A DNA stretch of 64,000 nt from Modicisalibacter muralis (GTDB lineage: Bacteria; Pseudomonadota; Gammaproteobacteria; Pseudomonadales; Halomonadaceae), in assembly GCF_900102945.1 (NCBI RefSeq), contig NZ_FNGI01000008.1, forward strand, positions 124,001 to 188,000, written 5' to 3'. Every line of letters begins with the position of its first letter. Within the stretch, counting starts at the first letter, position 1. Below the pieces are notes generated by a model. The model was not told the origin of the DNA and made no database searches. It saw nothing but the letters and a program-made list of their open reading frames with translations. Shown piece by piece: positions 46,362 to 56,848 of the stretch. A program made the position numbers and the translations under genes.

Positions 46362-48247
46362 TAATCGGAACCTTGATATTCTATTTGTTGGTTCGAAGTC
46401 GTCAGTCGCGGCGTGCCCTGTTGGCGTGAGGCGTTCTGGGGAACCGAGCGCGCCAGCGTGAAGCCCCCCACCGCCTGGGTAAGGAGTAGCGACTGTTCCT
46501 TCAACTGGTCGGCGGCCGCTGCGGATTCCTCGACCAGCGCGGCGTTCTGCTGGGTCATACGATCGAGTTCGGCCACCGCCAGATTGACCTGGCCGATGCC
46601 CTGGCTCTGTTCGTGAGTCGCGGCACTGATCTCGCCCAGCACATCGGTGACCCGCGCCACGCTGGCGACGATCTCGTTCATGGTTTCCCCGGCGGTGCGC
46701 ACCAGTTCGGCGCCACCGCGGGTCTTTTCGGACGAGGCATCGATCAGCGTCTTGATCTGGCGTGCGGCATCGGCGCTACGACTGGCCAATTGGCGCACCT
46801 CGCCGGCTACCACCGCGAAGCCCCGGCCCTGCTCGCCGGCGCGCGCCGCTTCCACCGAGGCGTTGAGCGCCAGCAGGTTGGTCTGGAAGGCGATGCCGTC
46901 CATCACCGTGACGATCTCGGCGATCTTCTGCGACGAGCTCTCGATATCGTCCATGGTCTGCACCACCTCGGAGACCACTTTACCGCCTCTTGATGCGACC
47001 TCCGATGCCGACTGCGACAGTTGGTTGGCCTGGCGCGACGACTCGGCGGTGTGCTCGACGGTGCTAGTCAACTGCTCCATCGACGCCGAGGTCTCCTGGA
47101 TGTTGGAGGCGGCGTTCTCGGTGCGCCCCGATAGATCCTGACTGCCGAGTGCGATCTCGGCGGCGGCCACGCGTACCGAGTCGCTGCTGTCGCGAATGGT
47201 CACCAGCACCGCTTCCATCTTGCCGACGAAGCGATTGAAGGCGTCGGCGATCTGTGCCACCTCGTCGCGCCCGGCGACCGGCAGACGACGGGTCAGGTCG
47301 CCGCTGCCACTGGCGATGTTCTCGAGCGCATCGCGTACCCGTAGCAGGCCAGCGAAGGAGCGCTTGAGCCATAGCCCGAGCAGGATGGCGGCAATCACCG
47401 CGACGACCAGCAAGGCAATCAGCGACGACTGGATGATCGCGCGTAGCCCCGCAGTCGCTTCGAACTCATCCAACGCCACGCCCAATTCCCAATCGGTGCC
47501 GGCAATCGGCATGACGGCGAGCCGCTTGGTTTCGCCAGCGACATTCACCGCTGCCCAGCCACCGTTTTCACCCAGGGCGGCGACTGTCTCCGATGTCAAC
47601 TCAGCGCTCAGCGTATTCAGCGGCTTCAGAGTCAACTCGGCGTCGGGATGAGCGATCAGCGTTTCGCCGCCGGTGCTGAGGAAGGCGAAGCTCGACGGCG
47701 TCGGCTGGATCGCCGCGACATCGGCGACGATAGTATCGAGCACGATATCGCCGCCGATCACGCCAGCCAATTTTCCGTTACGCGAGATTGGCGTGGCAAA
47801 AGTGACAACCGTCTTACCTGTAGTAGCGTCCACATAAGGCATCGATAGGATGGTCGCGCTCTGCTCGATGGCGCTTTGGTACCAGTCGCGATCGCGCGGA
47901 TCGTAATCGTCCGGCGGCACCCAGCCATCGGAAGAAATCAGGCTGCCGTCGGGCTTGCCCAAATAGGCGGAAAGGAATCCCCCCGACTCGGCTAACTGTA
48001 CCAGTGCCGTCATCGGCTCATTTCCCATAACCGGCGCGCGCGCCGCTTCGAGCATGCTCGAACGCGAGGCGATCCACTCTTCGATGGCCGCGGCATTGCC
48101 CTCGGCCACGGCAGCGAGGTTGTTCTCGATGGCGTCTTCGTAGTGGGTCTTGACGGTGAAATAGCTCACCCCGGCACCTAGTGTCATGGCCAGGGCGATA
48201 ATCACCACACAAGCGACTTGAATGCGGCGTTTCAGGGAAGACAGCAT
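46361..48247 (-). CDS. methyl-accepting chemotaxis protein, amino-acid-type dCache sensor
   Basis: 628 residues. TM1 at about 10-30, dCache (about 35-265), TM2 at about 269-292, HAMP and MCP signalling domain. The sensor contains DRDWYQSA (about 118) and [10 protein letters not shown] (about 135), then GVIGGDI, which match the known amino-acid-binding motif of PctA-type dCache_1 domains. It therefore probably senses L-amino acids. The C-terminus (QIEYQGSD) has no xWxxF tail. The start at 48247 gives the usual short cytoplasmic N-terminus. It is co-transcribed with the next receptor. Confidence 0.9.
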   Translation of the reverse strand: MLSSLKRRIQVACVVIIALAMTLGAGVSYFTVKTHYEDAIENNLAAVAEGNAAAIEEWIASRSSMLEAARAPVMGNEPMTALVQLAESGGFLSAYLGKPDGSLISSDGWVPPDDYDPRDRDWYQSAIEQSATILSMPYVDATTGKTVVTFATPISRNGKLAGVIGGDIVLDTIVADVAAIQPTPSSFAFLSTGGETLIAHPDAELTLKPLNTLSAELTSETVAALGENGGWAAVNVAGETKRLAVMPIAGTDWELGVALDEFEATAGLRAIIQSSLIALLVVAVIAAILLGLWLKRSFAGLLRVRDALENIASGSGDLTRRLPVAGRDEVAQIADAFNRFVGKMEAVLVTIRDSSDSVRVAAAEIALGSQDLSGRTENAASNIQETSASMEQLTSTVEHTAESSRQANQLSQSASEVASRGGKVVSEVVQTMDDIESSSQKIAEIVTVMDGIAFQTNLLALNASVEAARAGEQGRGFAVVAGEVRQLASRSADAARQIKTLIDASSEKTRGGAELVRTAGETMNEIVASVARVTDVLGEISAATHEQSQGIGQVNLAVAELDRMTQQNAALVEESAAAADQLKEQSLLLTQAVGGFTLARSVPQNASRQQGTPRLTTSNQQIEYQGSD

Positions 48248-48340
48248 GTCGGAAATCTCGGTCGGATCAGTGTGAGGTGCGCGGTAGCGCGTGGACACAC
48301 TATCGACAGCTGCCGACAAAACTTTAGACCAAGGTAGCGC

Positions 48341-48769
48341 TCAGGGCTTATCGAGCGCCTCGGCAATTTCCTGTGTAGAGGCCCGTGAAAGATCCTTGTC
48401 GACTTCCTTTATCACGCATTCGCGGGTCGCAGCGTCCAGCTGCTTACGCAACGCGCCCAGAAACTGCGGCTCGGCGACGATCATAAAGCTATCGGCCTTG
48501 CCTTGGGTGCGTGCATCGTGCAGATATTCGGCGACCTCCTTGGCGAAGAACGACGTGTGCTTGTCGGCTGTAGCTTCGACATTGCCTGTCTGGTGTTGGC
48601 TCTTCGTATCGCCGCCACCGCCCTGCTCACCCTTGCCACCGGTGCGCAGGTCACCGGCATGCTGCTGACTTTCGGGATGAACCAATGTATCGATCTCGCG
48701 CAATCCCTTGCTTTCATGAACAAGAATTCGGGCGCGGGCCGCGTCGGCGGCAATGATATAGGTCGTCAT
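48341..48769 (-). CDS. host attachment family protein
   Basis: 142 residues. It begins MTTYIIAADAARARILVHE and has LREIDTLVHPESQQHAGDL, FAKEVAEYLHDARTQGKADSFMIVAEPQFLGALRKQL and EVDKDLSRAS. This is the 'host attachment protein' family, a small RNase H-like/eRF1-like fold first linked to plant attachment in Agrobacterium. The region around residues 44-64 is Gly/Gln/Thr-rich and disordered. The biochemical role is unknown, so the family name should not be read as a function. It lies 93 nt upstream of the receptor pair. Confidence 0.85.
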   Translation of the reverse strand: MTTYIIAADAARARILVHESKGLREIDTLVHPESQQHAGDLRTGGKGEQGGGGDTKSQHQTGNVEATADKHTSFFAKEVAEYLHDARTQGKADSFMIVAEPQFLGALRKQLDAATRECVIKEVDKDLSRASTQEIAEALDKP

Positions 48770-49038
48770 GGGAGCCTCCTTACCGGCTGATGTCCTTTAT
48801 TCTGCAAACGCTACTTCAAGATGGCTGATGGGCGTGGGCAACACAAACCGTAGCTGTTGGCAGGCGATGCGCTTGGCTTCAGCCAGGCGAAAAGAAGAGG
48901 GCCAATAGAGAACGAACAAGGGCAGCACGATCACTCTCGCCGACAAAGGCAAACCTGTTAGAATCCGTCGACCGGCAAGGAATGCCGGAACGCGACCGAG
49001 TCGTCATCACCGATGCCGATTTCACCGGAGTACTGCTG

Positions 49039-49542
49039 ATGCGTAACTTTTTTCTTTTGCGCCGACCGCTACCGCGGCGCACCGTGGTTTTCTGTCATGT
49101 CGTGTTGCAACTGGCGCTGTTGTTGGCTGGCGGTGCCTGGCTCGTCCGCCACAGCCCATTACTGAGCCCCGTCACCTGGAGCGACGCCTGGCCGACGCTG
49201 GCGTTGGGAATGGGATTACTGCTGCTATCGCTGGTCGGCGTGCGGCTGCTGGCCGAGTTGATGATGTTGCCTCATCACCTGATGAACATGCGCCAAGGCT
49301 TCGCGCCGAGCGCGGTGATGACACGCTCTTTCGAACGACGCCCTGCGGTGCACGATGCCGATGGCGCCTGGGTCAACGAAGTCAAGCCGGTCTCACCCGA
49401 CGAGGGCATCATCGGCAGCGCCCGAGTGACCCGCCCCCGGCGTGCCGCCAATGCCCCGACGACCGCCGAGCCGACGCTCGATCTGCAAGACGGCGCCAAC
49501 GACACGCAGGCCGATTGGCGCCGCCAGGAGCCGAGCATCTAG
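49039..49542 (+). CDS. small membrane protein with two helices, possibly DUF4282-like
   Basis: 167 residues. Two hydrophobic helices (about 18-38 and 52-80) are joined by a short loop, followed by a ~80-residue polar C-terminal tail. MRNFFLLRRPLPRR at the start and VGVRLLAELMMLPHHLMNMRQ after helix 2 loosely recall DUF4282 proteins, but I am not sure. GGAG eight bases before the ATG at 49039 decides the start, and an earlier ATG at 48982 lacks spacing from its ribosome-binding site. It stands alone on the plus strand between minus-strand operons. Function unknown. Confidence 0.65.
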   Translation: MRNFFLLRRPLPRRTVVFCHVVLQLALLLAGGAWLVRHSPLLSPVTWSDAWPTLALGMGLLLLSLVGVRLLAELMMLPHHLMNMRQGFAPSAVMTRSFERRPAVHDADGAWVNEVKPVSPDEGIIGSARVTRPRRAANAPTTAEPTLDLQDGANDTQADWRRQEPSI

Positions 49543-49568
49543 CCAAATGGCTTGGCTGCTCGGGGAGT

Positions 49569-50336
49569 TCAGTGGCCGAGTATCTGGCTGAGGAACAGCT
49601 GGGTACGCTCGGACTGCGGATTGTTGAAGAACGGCTCCGGTGCGTTTTCTTCGATGATCTGACCTTGATCCATGAAGATCACCCGGTCGGCGACGGTCTT
49701 GGCGAAGCCCATCTCGTGAGTCACGCAAAGCATGGTCATGCCTTCCTCGGCCAACTCGATCATGACGTCGAGCACTTCCTTGATCATCTCGGGGTCGAGT
49801 GCCGAGGTGGGTTCGTCGAACAGCATCACTTCGGGATGCATGCACAGCGAGCGGGCAATCGCCACGCGTTGCTGCTGCCCCCCGGATAGCTGGCCAGGGT
49901 ACTTCTTGGCCTGATCGGCGATACGCACCCGCTCCAGGTATTTCATGGCGGTCGCCTCGGCCTCCCGGCGCGGGCGCTTCTGCACCCACACCAGCGCCAG
50001 GCTACAGTTCTCGAGCACCGTCAGGTGGGGAAACAGATTGAAGTGCTGGAACACCATGCCGACACGCCGGCGAATCTGCTCGATGCGCTTGATGTCCTGA
50101 GTCAGCGGCGTGCCGCCGACGACGATCTCGCCCTGCTGATGCTCCTCAAGATGGTTGATGCAGCGGATCAGCGTCGACTTGCCCGACCCCGAGGGCCCGC
50201 AGATAACGATGCGTTCGCCCTTCTTGACGGTGAAATCGATATCGCGCAGCACATGGAAGTCGCCGTACCACTTGTTGACACCGCGCATCTCGATCATCGG
50301 TGCGCCATCATCGAGTTTGGCTTGTTGTGTACTCAT
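49569..50336 (-). CDS. aapP: general L-amino acid ABC transporter, ATP-binding protein
   Basis: 255 residues: Walker [10 protein letters not shown] (about 45), [20 protein letters not shown], signature LSGGQQQR, Walker B VMLFDEP and [14 protein letters not shown] and [13 protein letters not shown] are typical of AapP/BztD. It is last in aapJ-aapQ-aapM-aapP. The ATG at 50336 is preferred to an in-frame GTC-led extension. It energises uptake of a broad range of L-amino acids. Confidence 0.93.
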   Translation of the reverse strand: MSTQQAKLDDGAPMIEMRGVNKWYGDFHVLRDIDFTVKKGERIVICGPSGSGKSTLIRCINHLEEHQQGEIVVGGTPLTQDIKRIEQIRRRVGMVFQHFNLFPHLTVLENCSLALVWVQKRPRREAEATAMKYLERVRIADQAKKYPGQLSGGQQQRVAIARSLCMHPEVMLFDEPTSALDPEMIKEVLDVMIELAEEGMTMLCVTHEMGFAKTVADRVIFMDQGQIIEENAPEPFFNNPQSERTQLFLSQILGH

Positions 50337-50372
50337 TGCATTTGTCCTTGTTAACGACCCCAAGCGTCAGCG

Positions 50373-51467
50373 CTAATGGCCGGTGTGCAGCTTGCGTTCG
50401 AGATGCTGGCTATAGCGCGACATGCTGAAACAGAATATCCAGAACACCAGCGCCGCGAAGACGTAACCCTCGATGGCGTAACCCAGCCAATCGGGATCGG
50501 CCAGCGACGCCTGGACGATCGCCAGCAGGTCGAACAAACCGATGATCAACACCAGCGAGGTGTCCTTGAACAGCGCGATGAAGGTATTGACGATACCGGG
50601 AATCATCATTTTCAGCGCCTGAGGCAAGACGATCAGCCCCGTTCGCTTCCAATAACCCAGGCCCAGCGCCGCGGCCGCCTCGGACTGCCCCCTGGGAATG
50701 GCCTGCAGACCGCCACGCACCACTTCGGCGATATAGGCACTCTGGAACAGCGTGATGCCGATCAGCGCGCGTACCAGCTTGTCCAGATTCACCTCGGTGG
50801 GCACGAACAGCGGCAACATCACCGACGCCATGAACAGCACGGTGATCAGCGGCACGCCACGCCAGAACTCGATGAAGATCACGCAGACGCTCTTGATGAT
50901 CGGCATCTTGGAGCGCCGCCCCAGCGCCAGCATTATGCCGATCGGCAGGGCGCCGACGATGCCGACGACCGCCAGTACCAGGGTCAGCATCAACCCACCC
51001 CATTTGTAGGTGGGTACTAACTGCAGGCCAAAGATCCCACCGTGCAGCAGAACGAAGGCCACGACAGGAAAGACGATCAGCGTGAGCACCGCCGCCCATC
51101 GCTTGGCCGGCAAGCGGGGAATCGCCAGCCAGGCAAGCAGCCCCGCGAGCAACGCGAAGGTCAGGTTGACGCGCCAGTGCAACTCATCCGGATAGAAGCC
51201 GTAGATGAACTGCTCGAAGCGCGCGTTGATGAACACCCAGCAGGCACCGCCGGAGTCACAGGCCTCACGGGTTTCGCCGAGCCAGTCGGCGTTGATGAAG
51301 GCCCACTCGAACACCGGCGTCAAGCCGGCAATCAGTGCCCAGATAGCCAGCAGCGTGAAAACACTGCTGATCGGGCCATTGAAAAGGTTGCCACGCAACC
51401 AGGCCACCGGGCCCACGCTATGGTTAGGCGCGGCGCGAGCGGAGACCAGAGTCTTTTCGTTTGCCAT
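50373..51467 (-). CDS. aapM: general L-amino acid ABC transporter, permease AapM
   Basis: 364 residues. This is a long permease, as expected for AapM: extra N-terminal helices with a periplasmic loop containing CDSGGACWVFINARFEQFIYGFYP, then the permease core with FIEFWRGVPLITVLFMASVMLPLF and EAAAALGLGYW. It pairs with AapQ. The start at 51467 leaves a 10-nt gap to aapQ, while an earlier frame start would overlap it. Confidence 0.93.
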   Translation of the reverse strand: MANEKTLVSARAAPNHSVGPVAWLRGNLFNGPISSVFTLLAIWALIAGLTPVFEWAFINADWLGETREACDSGGACWVFINARFEQFIYGFYPDELHWRVNLTFALLAGLLAWLAIPRLPAKRWAAVLTLIVFPVVAFVLLHGGIFGLQLVPTYKWGGLMLTLVLAVVGIVGALPIGIMLALGRRSKMPIIKSVCVIFIEFWRGVPLITVLFMASVMLPLFVPTEVNLDKLVRALIGITLFQSAYIAEVVRGGLQAIPRGQSEAAAALGLGYWKRTGLIVLPQALKMMIPGIVNTFIALFKDTSLVLIIGLFDLLAIVQASLADPDWLGYAIEGYVFAALVFWIFCFSMSRYSQHLERKLHTGH

Positions 51468-51477
51468 ATCGTCCACT

Positions 51478-52668
51478 CTATCGCTCCACCAACGCCACAT
51501 GGGCGTTGAACCAGTTCATGAACATCGAAACCAACAGGCTGATGGTCAGATAGACCGCCATGGTCATCATGATCACCTCGACGGCCTGGCCGGTCTGATT
51601 GAGCGTCGTACCGGCGAATACCGCGACCAGGTCGGGATAACCGATGGCGGTGGCTAGCGATGAGTTCTTGATCAGATTGAGGTACTGGCTGGTCAGCGGT
51701 GGAATGATCACGCGCATCGCCTGGGGAATCACCACCAGACGCAGGGTGAAGCCATTGGATAGCGACAACGCTCGCGCCGCCTCGGTCTGTCCATGTGATA
51801 TCGCCTGAATGCCCGAGCGCACGATCTCGGCGATGAATGCCGCCGTGTAGATCGATAGCGCCAACCACAGCGCCGTGAACTCGGGGATGATGGTCATGCC
51901 GCCCTTGAAATTGAATCCCTGGAGCTCAGGCATTGCCCAGGTCAGCGGCCGGCCACTGATCAGAAATACCAGCAGCGGCAAGCCGGCGATCAGACCAAGG
52001 CTGATCCAGCCGGCCGGCACCCGCTCGCCGGTCGCATCCTGACGCTTACGGTTCCAGCGTATCAGTACGATGCTAGCCACGATCGCGACGACCAGCGCCA
52101 CCAGGGTCCAGACCAGGCCGGGCTGAGCCAGCGGCTCGGGCATCACCAGGCCACGTACATTGAGAAATACCGCCTCGCCCAGGCTGATGCTATCGCGCGG
52201 CGAGGGCAGAGCACGCAGCACCGCGAAGTACCAGAAAAATATCTGCAGTAGCAGCGGAATATTGCGGAACGTTTCGATATAGGCGCTAGCCAGGCGAGCC
52301 AGCAGCCAATTGGGTGACAGTCGCGCGATGCCGATCACGAAGCCGAGTATCGTTGCCGCGATGACACCCAGCGCCGACACCAGCAAGGTATTCAGCAGGC
52401 CCACCACGAAGGTGCGTCCGTAGCTACTGGCGGGGCTGTAGTCGATCAAACTCTGGATGATGCCAAAGCCGGCGCGGTCATCGAGAAAGCCGAAGCCGGT
52501 GCTGATGCCCATCGCCTGCATGTTGTTCAGGGTGTTGCTGACGATCGCCCCGATCGAGCCGAAGACGGCGAGCAGCAGCACGGCCTGGAAAAATAACGCA
52601 CGCTTGGCGGGGTCGCGCCAGAACGGCGGTTTTTGCCTACCGGGAGGAGGCGTCGAAGGTCTTGCCAT
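51478..52668 (-). CDS. aapQ: general L-amino acid ABC transporter, permease AapQ
   Basis: 396 residues. An N-terminal helix (about 25-45) and a periplasmic segment with GFGFLDDRAGFGIIQSLIDYSP lead into a split permease core (ETFRNIPLLLQIFFWYFAVLRALP, then EAARALSLSNGFTLRLVVIPQAMRVIIPPLTSQ). The ~150-residue insertion between core halves is a family trait. It is preceded by a GC-rich hairpin in the gap after aapJ. Confidence 0.93.
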   Translation of the reverse strand: MARPSTPPPGRQKPPFWRDPAKRALFFQAVLLLAVFGSIGAIVSNTLNNMQAMGISTGFGFLDDRAGFGIIQSLIDYSPASSYGRTFVVGLLNTLLVSALGVIAATILGFVIGIARLSPNWLLARLASAYIETFRNIPLLLQIFFWYFAVLRALPSPRDSISLGEAVFLNVRGLVMPEPLAQPGLVWTLVALVVAIVASIVLIRWNRKRQDATGERVPAGWISLGLIAGLPLLVFLISGRPLTWAMPELQGFNFKGGMTIIPEFTALWLALSIYTAAFIAEIVRSGIQAISHGQTEAARALSLSNGFTLRLVVIPQAMRVIIPPLTSQYLNLIKNSSLATAIGYPDLVAVFAGTTLNQTGQAVEVIMMTMAVYLTISLLVSMFMNWFNAHVALVER

Positions 52669-52702
52669 GGATAAACGTCTCCACTAGCGATGACACGAGA
52701 CA

Positions 52703-52734
52703 GACGCCGCCCGGGCTTGCGCCCGGACGGCGTC
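52703..52734. promoter_or_regulatory. intercistronic hairpin between aapJ and aapQ
   Basis: A 14-bp stem with one mismatch (GACGCCG.CCGGGC / GCCCGG.CGGCGTC, TTGC loop) lies just after the aapJ stop, without a T-run. The position parallels the ehuB-ehuC palindrome and suggests binding-protein mRNA stabilisation. Confidence 0.65.
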
Positions 52735-52746
52735 CAGTGGAGAGGT

Positions 52747-53781
52747 TTAGCGAACGGGCGGTCCGTAGTGCAGGCCACCCTCGGTCCACAGGGCGTTGAG
52801 CCCGCGCTCGATCTCAAGCGCAGAATCCTTGCCTACGTTTCTGGCGAAGATTTCCTCGTAATTGCCCACGTTCTTGATGATCTTGTAGGCCCAGTCGGCG
52901 GAGAGGCCCATCGACTCGCCGAAGTCGGAATTGACGCCGAGCAGACGCGCCACCTTGGGGTTGGGCGGGTTGGCCTTCATCTCGTCGACGTTCTCGCTGG
53001 TCACGCCCAGCTCCTCGGCGTTGAACATGGCGAACAACGTCCACTTGACGATGTCGAACCACTGCTCGTCACCCTGACGAACCACCGGGCCCAGCGGCTC
53101 CTTGGAGATCACTTCCGGCAATACCTCGGCGCTCGCCGGGTCGGAGAGCTTGATGCGTAGCGAGTAAAGCTGCGAGGTATCGGAGGTCAACACATCGCAA
53201 CGCCCGGCCTCGAAGCCGCGCACGGTCTGGTCGGAGGTGTCGAAGACCACCGGCTCGAAGGCCATGTCGTTGGCGCGGAAGTAATCGGCGACGTTGAGCT
53301 CGGTAGTGGTGCCCGACTGCACGCAGATGGAGGCACCGCTCAACTGCTTGGCGCTGTCGAGGCCGAGGCTCTTGTTGACCATGAAGCCGATACCGTCGTA
53401 ATAGGTCACGCCGGTAAAGTTCAGGCCCAGTGCGGTATCGCGCGACGATGTCCAGGTGGTGTTACGCGACAGCATGTCGATTTCGCCGGATTGCAGCGCG
53501 GTGAAACGCTCCTTGGCGTTCAGCGGCACGTATTGCACCTTGCTGGGATCGTCGAAGACCGCCGCGGCGACGCCACGGCAGATATCGACATCCAAGCCCT
53601 GCCAATCGCCATTTTCATCGGGGGCGGAGAAGCCCGGCAGGCCGGTACTCACGCCGCATTTCAGCATGCCCTGCGCCTTGACGGCATCGAGTGTCTCGGC
53701 GGCTTGCACGCCACTCGCCAACGTGGCGGCCAGTGCGACGCTGGCGGACAACAGAAGAGACTTCTTGTTGTTGTTCAACAT
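52747..53781 (-). CDS. aapJ: general L-amino acid ABC transporter, substrate-binding protein
   Basis: 344 residues with a signal peptide (cleavage after VQA, residue 27). TLDAVKAQGMLKCGVSTGLPGFSAPDENG and LNAKERFTALQSGEIDMLSRNTTWT are the signature of AapJ/BztA. C-terminal NVGNYEEIFARNVG is also typical. It binds L-amino acids in the periplasm. AGGGGAA before the ATG at 53781 settles the start, and the frame extends 11 codons upstream. It is first in the operon. No clear promoter was found in the 270-nt upstream gap. Confidence 0.95.
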   Translation of the reverse strand: MLNNNKKSLLLSASVALAATLASGVQAAETLDAVKAQGMLKCGVSTGLPGFSAPDENGDWQGLDVDICRGVAAAVFDDPSKVQYVPLNAKERFTALQSGEIDMLSRNTTWTSSRDTALGLNFTGVTYYDGIGFMVNKSLGLDSAKQLSGASICVQSGTTTELNVADYFRANDMAFEPVVFDTSDQTVRGFEAGRCDVLTSDTSQLYSLRIKLSDPASAEVLPEVISKEPLGPVVRQGDEQWFDIVKWTLFAMFNAEELGVTSENVDEMKANPPNPKVARLLGVNSDFGESMGLSADWAYKIIKNVGNYEEIFARNVGKDSALEIERGLNALWTEGGLHYGPPVR

Positions 53782-54055
53782 TACGGTTCCCCTAGGTTTG
53801 GGTATGGTCTTCATGCTCGTGGCACGTGACTAGACAGTAGCAAAAACCATTGCTCCGCCGTTAAGCCCGGCAAAAAACCTTACTTCAACGTTAGCTGGCA
53901 GCACACGCTGACCGGAAGCCGTGAAAAGCCTAGGGTTATTTATGGAAACCCATCGCAGGATCGCGCGCACGATCCGCTCCGCTGTTCTCTCCAAGCATGC
54001 GCCAACCGGTGGCTGGCGCGGGCTGGAGGGAACGAAAAGAGGCGAGAGATGGAGT

Positions 54056-54919
54056 TCAGTCGGCGAGTTGGTGACGCATGAACGGTGGCAATACCAATGC
54101 GCCGCGATGCAACTCGACGCTGTAGTAATCGAGCGCCAGGTCGGCGCGTGCGGCAGCGTCCTCGCGAAAGACATTCACGTCCATGCCCTTGCCGGCCAAG
54201 GTGGCGCTCCACCAGCCGGAGGGGTAGACCGGTTGCGGGAACGGCAGCGTGGCGACGCTGTCGAAGCCGGCCTTGCGCATGTCGGCGCGCAGTTCGCGGA
54301 TGATGGTTGTGCTGTGATACAGCGGCGACTCGCTCTGCTGAACCATCACGCCGCCGCTGCGCAGCAGGCGGTGGCACTTGGCGAGAAAGTCGACCTTGAA
54401 CAGTCCCTCGGCCGGCCCCACCGGATCGGTGGAATCGATGATGATGATATCGACACTCTCGGCCGGCGCCGTATCGATCCACTTCACGCCGTCCTCGAAG
54501 AGCAATTCGGCGCGCGGGTCGTCGTTGGATGAGGTCAAGGCAGGAAAGAAGCGCTCGGAGGCCTTGGTGACTTCCTCGTCGATATCGATCTGGGTGACTT
54601 TTTCCACCCCCGGATGCTTGAGCACCTCGCGCAGCGTGCCGCAATCGCCGCCGCCGATGATCACCACCCGCCGAGGATCGGCATGCGTGAACAGCGCCGG
54701 ATGCGACATCATCTCGTGATACAGGAAATTATCGCGATCGGTGAGCATCACGCAGCCATCGAGCACCATCAGGTTGCCGTAGGTCTGGGTGGCGTAAACC
54801 TCGAGATGCTGATAGGGGCTCTGCACGTCGAGCAATTTCTCGCTGATTTTCAGCGAGAAGGCGCTACCGTGGCTATCGAAGACCTCGGTGAACCAGTGAT
54901 CGTCGAGTTGCTGGGTCAT
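54056..54919 (-). CDS. speE: polyamine aminopropyltransferase (spermidine synthase)
   Basis: 287 residues. It transfers an aminopropyl group from decarboxylated SAM to putrescine. YQHLEVYATQTYGNLMVLDGCVMLTDRDNFLYHEMMSH, the nucleotide loop GGGDCGTLREVLKH and the catalytic DSTDPVGPAEGLF are conserved. GAGG before the ATG at 54919. No speD (SAM decarboxylase) is in the window, so the donor gene lies elsewhere. It is close behind hemE (34-nt gap) on the same strand. Confidence 0.95.
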   Translation of the reverse strand: MTQQLDDHWFTEVFDSHGSAFSLKISEKLLDVQSPYQHLEVYATQTYGNLMVLDGCVMLTDRDNFLYHEMMSHPALFTHADPRRVVIIGGGDCGTLREVLKHPGVEKVTQIDIDEEVTKASERFFPALTSSNDDPRAELLFEDGVKWIDTAPAESVDIIIIDSTDPVGPAEGLFKVDFLAKCHRLLRSGGVMVQQSESPLYHSTTIIRELRADMRKAGFDSVATLPFPQPVYPSGWWSATLAGKGMDVNVFREDAAARADLALDYYSVELHRGALVLPPFMRHQLAD

Positions 54920-54953
54920 GAAAACCTCGTCGCTATGCAATGAAATCAAACTG

Positions 54954-56021
54954 TTAATTGGCCTGGTGATATGCCGGGCTCAGTTCATGCAGCGCCGCCA
55001 TGAAGGCGCTGACGTGATCCGGGTCGGTAAACTGACTGATGCCATGGCCCAGGTTGAAGATGTGCCCCGGCCCCGCGCCGTAGCTGGCCAGCACCCGCGC
55101 CACTTCGGCACGGATCGCCGCAGGCCTGGCGAACAGCACGTTGGGATCGAGATTGCCCTGTAGCGCCACGCGATGGCCGACTCGCGCACGCGCATCGCCG
55201 AGCTCCGTCGTCCAGTCGAGGCCCACCGCGTCGCTGCCCACGGCGGCGATATCCTCGAGCCACTGACCGCCGTTCTTGGTGAACAGGATCACCGGCACCC
55301 GGCGCCCTTCATGTTCGCGAATCAGCCCGGCGACGATCTTCTCCATGTAACGCAGCGAGAATTCCTTGTAAGCCGGTGTCGACAGCGCCCCGCCCCAGGT
55401 ATCGAAGACCTGCACCGCCTGGGCGCCGGCACGAATCTGTGCGTTGAGGTAGTCGATCACGGCGCGGGCTAGCAAATCGAGTAGCCGGTGCAGCGATTGC
55501 GGGTCGTCGTAGAGCATCGCCTTGACGTGGCGGAAGTCCTTGCTCGAGGCGCCCTCGACCATGTAGGTCGCCAGTGTCCACGGACTACCCGAGAAACCGA
55601 TCAGCGGCACCCGGCCATTGAGCTCGGCGCGGATGGTACGCACCGCGTTCATCACGTAGCCGAGATCGCGCTCGGTATCGGGCAGGCTCAGCGCGGCGAC
55701 CGCCTCGGCGGTGCGCACCGGCTTGCGGAACTTGGGGCCTTCGCCTGTCTCGAAATACAGCCCCAGCCCCATGGCGTCGGGGATGGTCAGGATGTCGGAG
55801 AACAGGATGGCTGCATCCAGCGGATAGCGCTCCAGCGGCTGCAGGGTGACCTCACAGGCACGCGCGGCATCCTGGCACAGGTCCATGAAACTACCGGCCT
55901 GACCGCGAACCTCGCGATATTCCGGCAGATAGCGCCCGGCCTGGCGCATCATCCATACCGGCGTGCGATCCACCGGCTGGCGAGCCAGTGCACGCAGAAA
56001 GCGATCGTTGTTGAGTTCCAT
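54954..56021 (-). CDS. hemE: uroporphyrinogen decarboxylase
   Basis: 355 residues, standard for HemE, which removes four acetate carboxyls from uroporphyrinogen III to give coproporphyrinogen III in heme synthesis. The signature [16 protein letters not shown] (about 21-36) and [17 protein letters not shown] are present. [10 protein letters not shown] and NLGHGI complete the active-site barrel. It is cytoplasmic. It is divergent from ribA, with a short intergenic region holding the ribA promoter. Confidence 0.97.
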   Translation of the reverse strand: MELNNDRFLRALARQPVDRTPVWMMRQAGRYLPEYREVRGQAGSFMDLCQDAARACEVTLQPLERYPLDAAILFSDILTIPDAMGLGLYFETGEGPKFRKPVRTAEAVAALSLPDTERDLGYVMNAVRTIRAELNGRVPLIGFSGSPWTLATYMVEGASSKDFRHVKAMLYDDPQSLHRLLDLLARAVIDYLNAQIRAGAQAVQVFDTWGGALSTPAYKEFSLRYMEKIVAGLIREHEGRRVPVILFTKNGGQWLEDIAAVGSDAVGLDWTTELGDARARVGHRVALQGNLDPNVLFARPAAIRAEVARVLASYGAGPGHIFNLGHGISQFTDPDHVSAFMAALHELSPAYHQAN

Positions 56022-56076
56022 GAAAGCTCGTCACTTGGCGAATTTGCCGCCATTGTAACGGATGCCATCGCTCGCC

Positions 56077-56085
56077 TGTTATAAT
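56077..56085 (+). promoter_or_regulatory. extended -10 promoter of ribA
   Basis: TGTTATAAT carries the TGn extension and a perfect TATAAT. No good -35 is present, as is common with extended -10 promoters. It lies about 50 nt before the ribA start. Confidence 0.6.
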
Positions 56086-56133
56086 GCGACTCTTTTCTCT
56101 GGGGCTAGGCCTCATCGAAGCTCGAGGTTCATC

Positions 56134-56769
56134 GTGACGATTCGCTTCATCGCCGCTTCCAAGCTGCCCACCCCCTGGGCCACCTTCACCATGCATGGCT
56201 TCGAGGACGACGCCACCGGCAAGGATCACATCGCCCTGACACTCGGCGACGTGGCCAGCCCCGTGCCCGTGCTGGGGCGCGTGCATTCGGAATGCCTGAC
56301 CGGCGACGCGCTGTTCTCGATGCGCTGCGATTGCGGCTATCAGCTTCAGGAAGCGCTCAAGCGCATCGCCGACGAGGGGCGTGGCGTGCTGCTTTATCTG
56401 CGCCAGGAAGGGCGTGGCATCGGCCTGCTCAACAAGATTCGCGCCTACCACCTGCAGGACGACGGCCTCGATACCGTCGAGGCCAACGAGCAATTGGGCT
56501 TCGGCGCCGACCTGCGCCGCTACGACCTGTGCGTGCCGATGCTCGAACACCTGGGCGTCGCGTCGCTCAAGCTGATGACCAACAACCCGCGCAAGGTCGA
56601 GGCGCTGACCCGCGACGGCGTAACCGTTACCGAGCGCCTGGCGCTGACCACCGGACTGAATCCTCACAACGAGCACTATCTGTCGACCAAGGCCGGCAAG
56701 CTCGGTCATATGATGGCGCTGGGCGACTTCACCCACGCCAGCGATGTGGATATCGAGCGCCGCTCCTAG
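56134..56769 (+). CDS. ribA: GTP cyclohydrolase II
   Basis: 211 residues starting with GTG (GAGG seven bases upstream). An earlier ATG in frame lies in the promoter. It opens GTP to the pyrimidine precursor of riboflavin. The zinc ligands are C54, C65 and C67 ([18 protein letters not shown]), and [15 protein letters not shown] and [10 protein letters not shown] contribute to GTP binding. It is a monofunctional RibA without a fused RibB domain. No FMN riboswitch is seen in front. Confidence 0.96.
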   Translation: MTIRFIAASKLPTPWATFTMHGFEDDATGKDHIALTLGDVASPVPVLGRVHSECLTGDALFSMRCDCGYQLQEALKRIADEGRGVLLYLRQEGRGIGLLNKIRAYHLQDDGLDTVEANEQLGFGADLRRYDLCVPMLEHLGVASLKLMTNNPRKVEALTRDGVTVTERLALTTGLNPHNEHYLSTKAGKLGHMMALGDFTHASDVDIERRS

Positions 56770-56848
56770 CGTGGGCGGCCGGTGAACCTCTCCCGCGTTT
56801 TCGACGTCATAGGGAAACCGTTTCGTCGTACGCCGTGGAGGGCCACCG

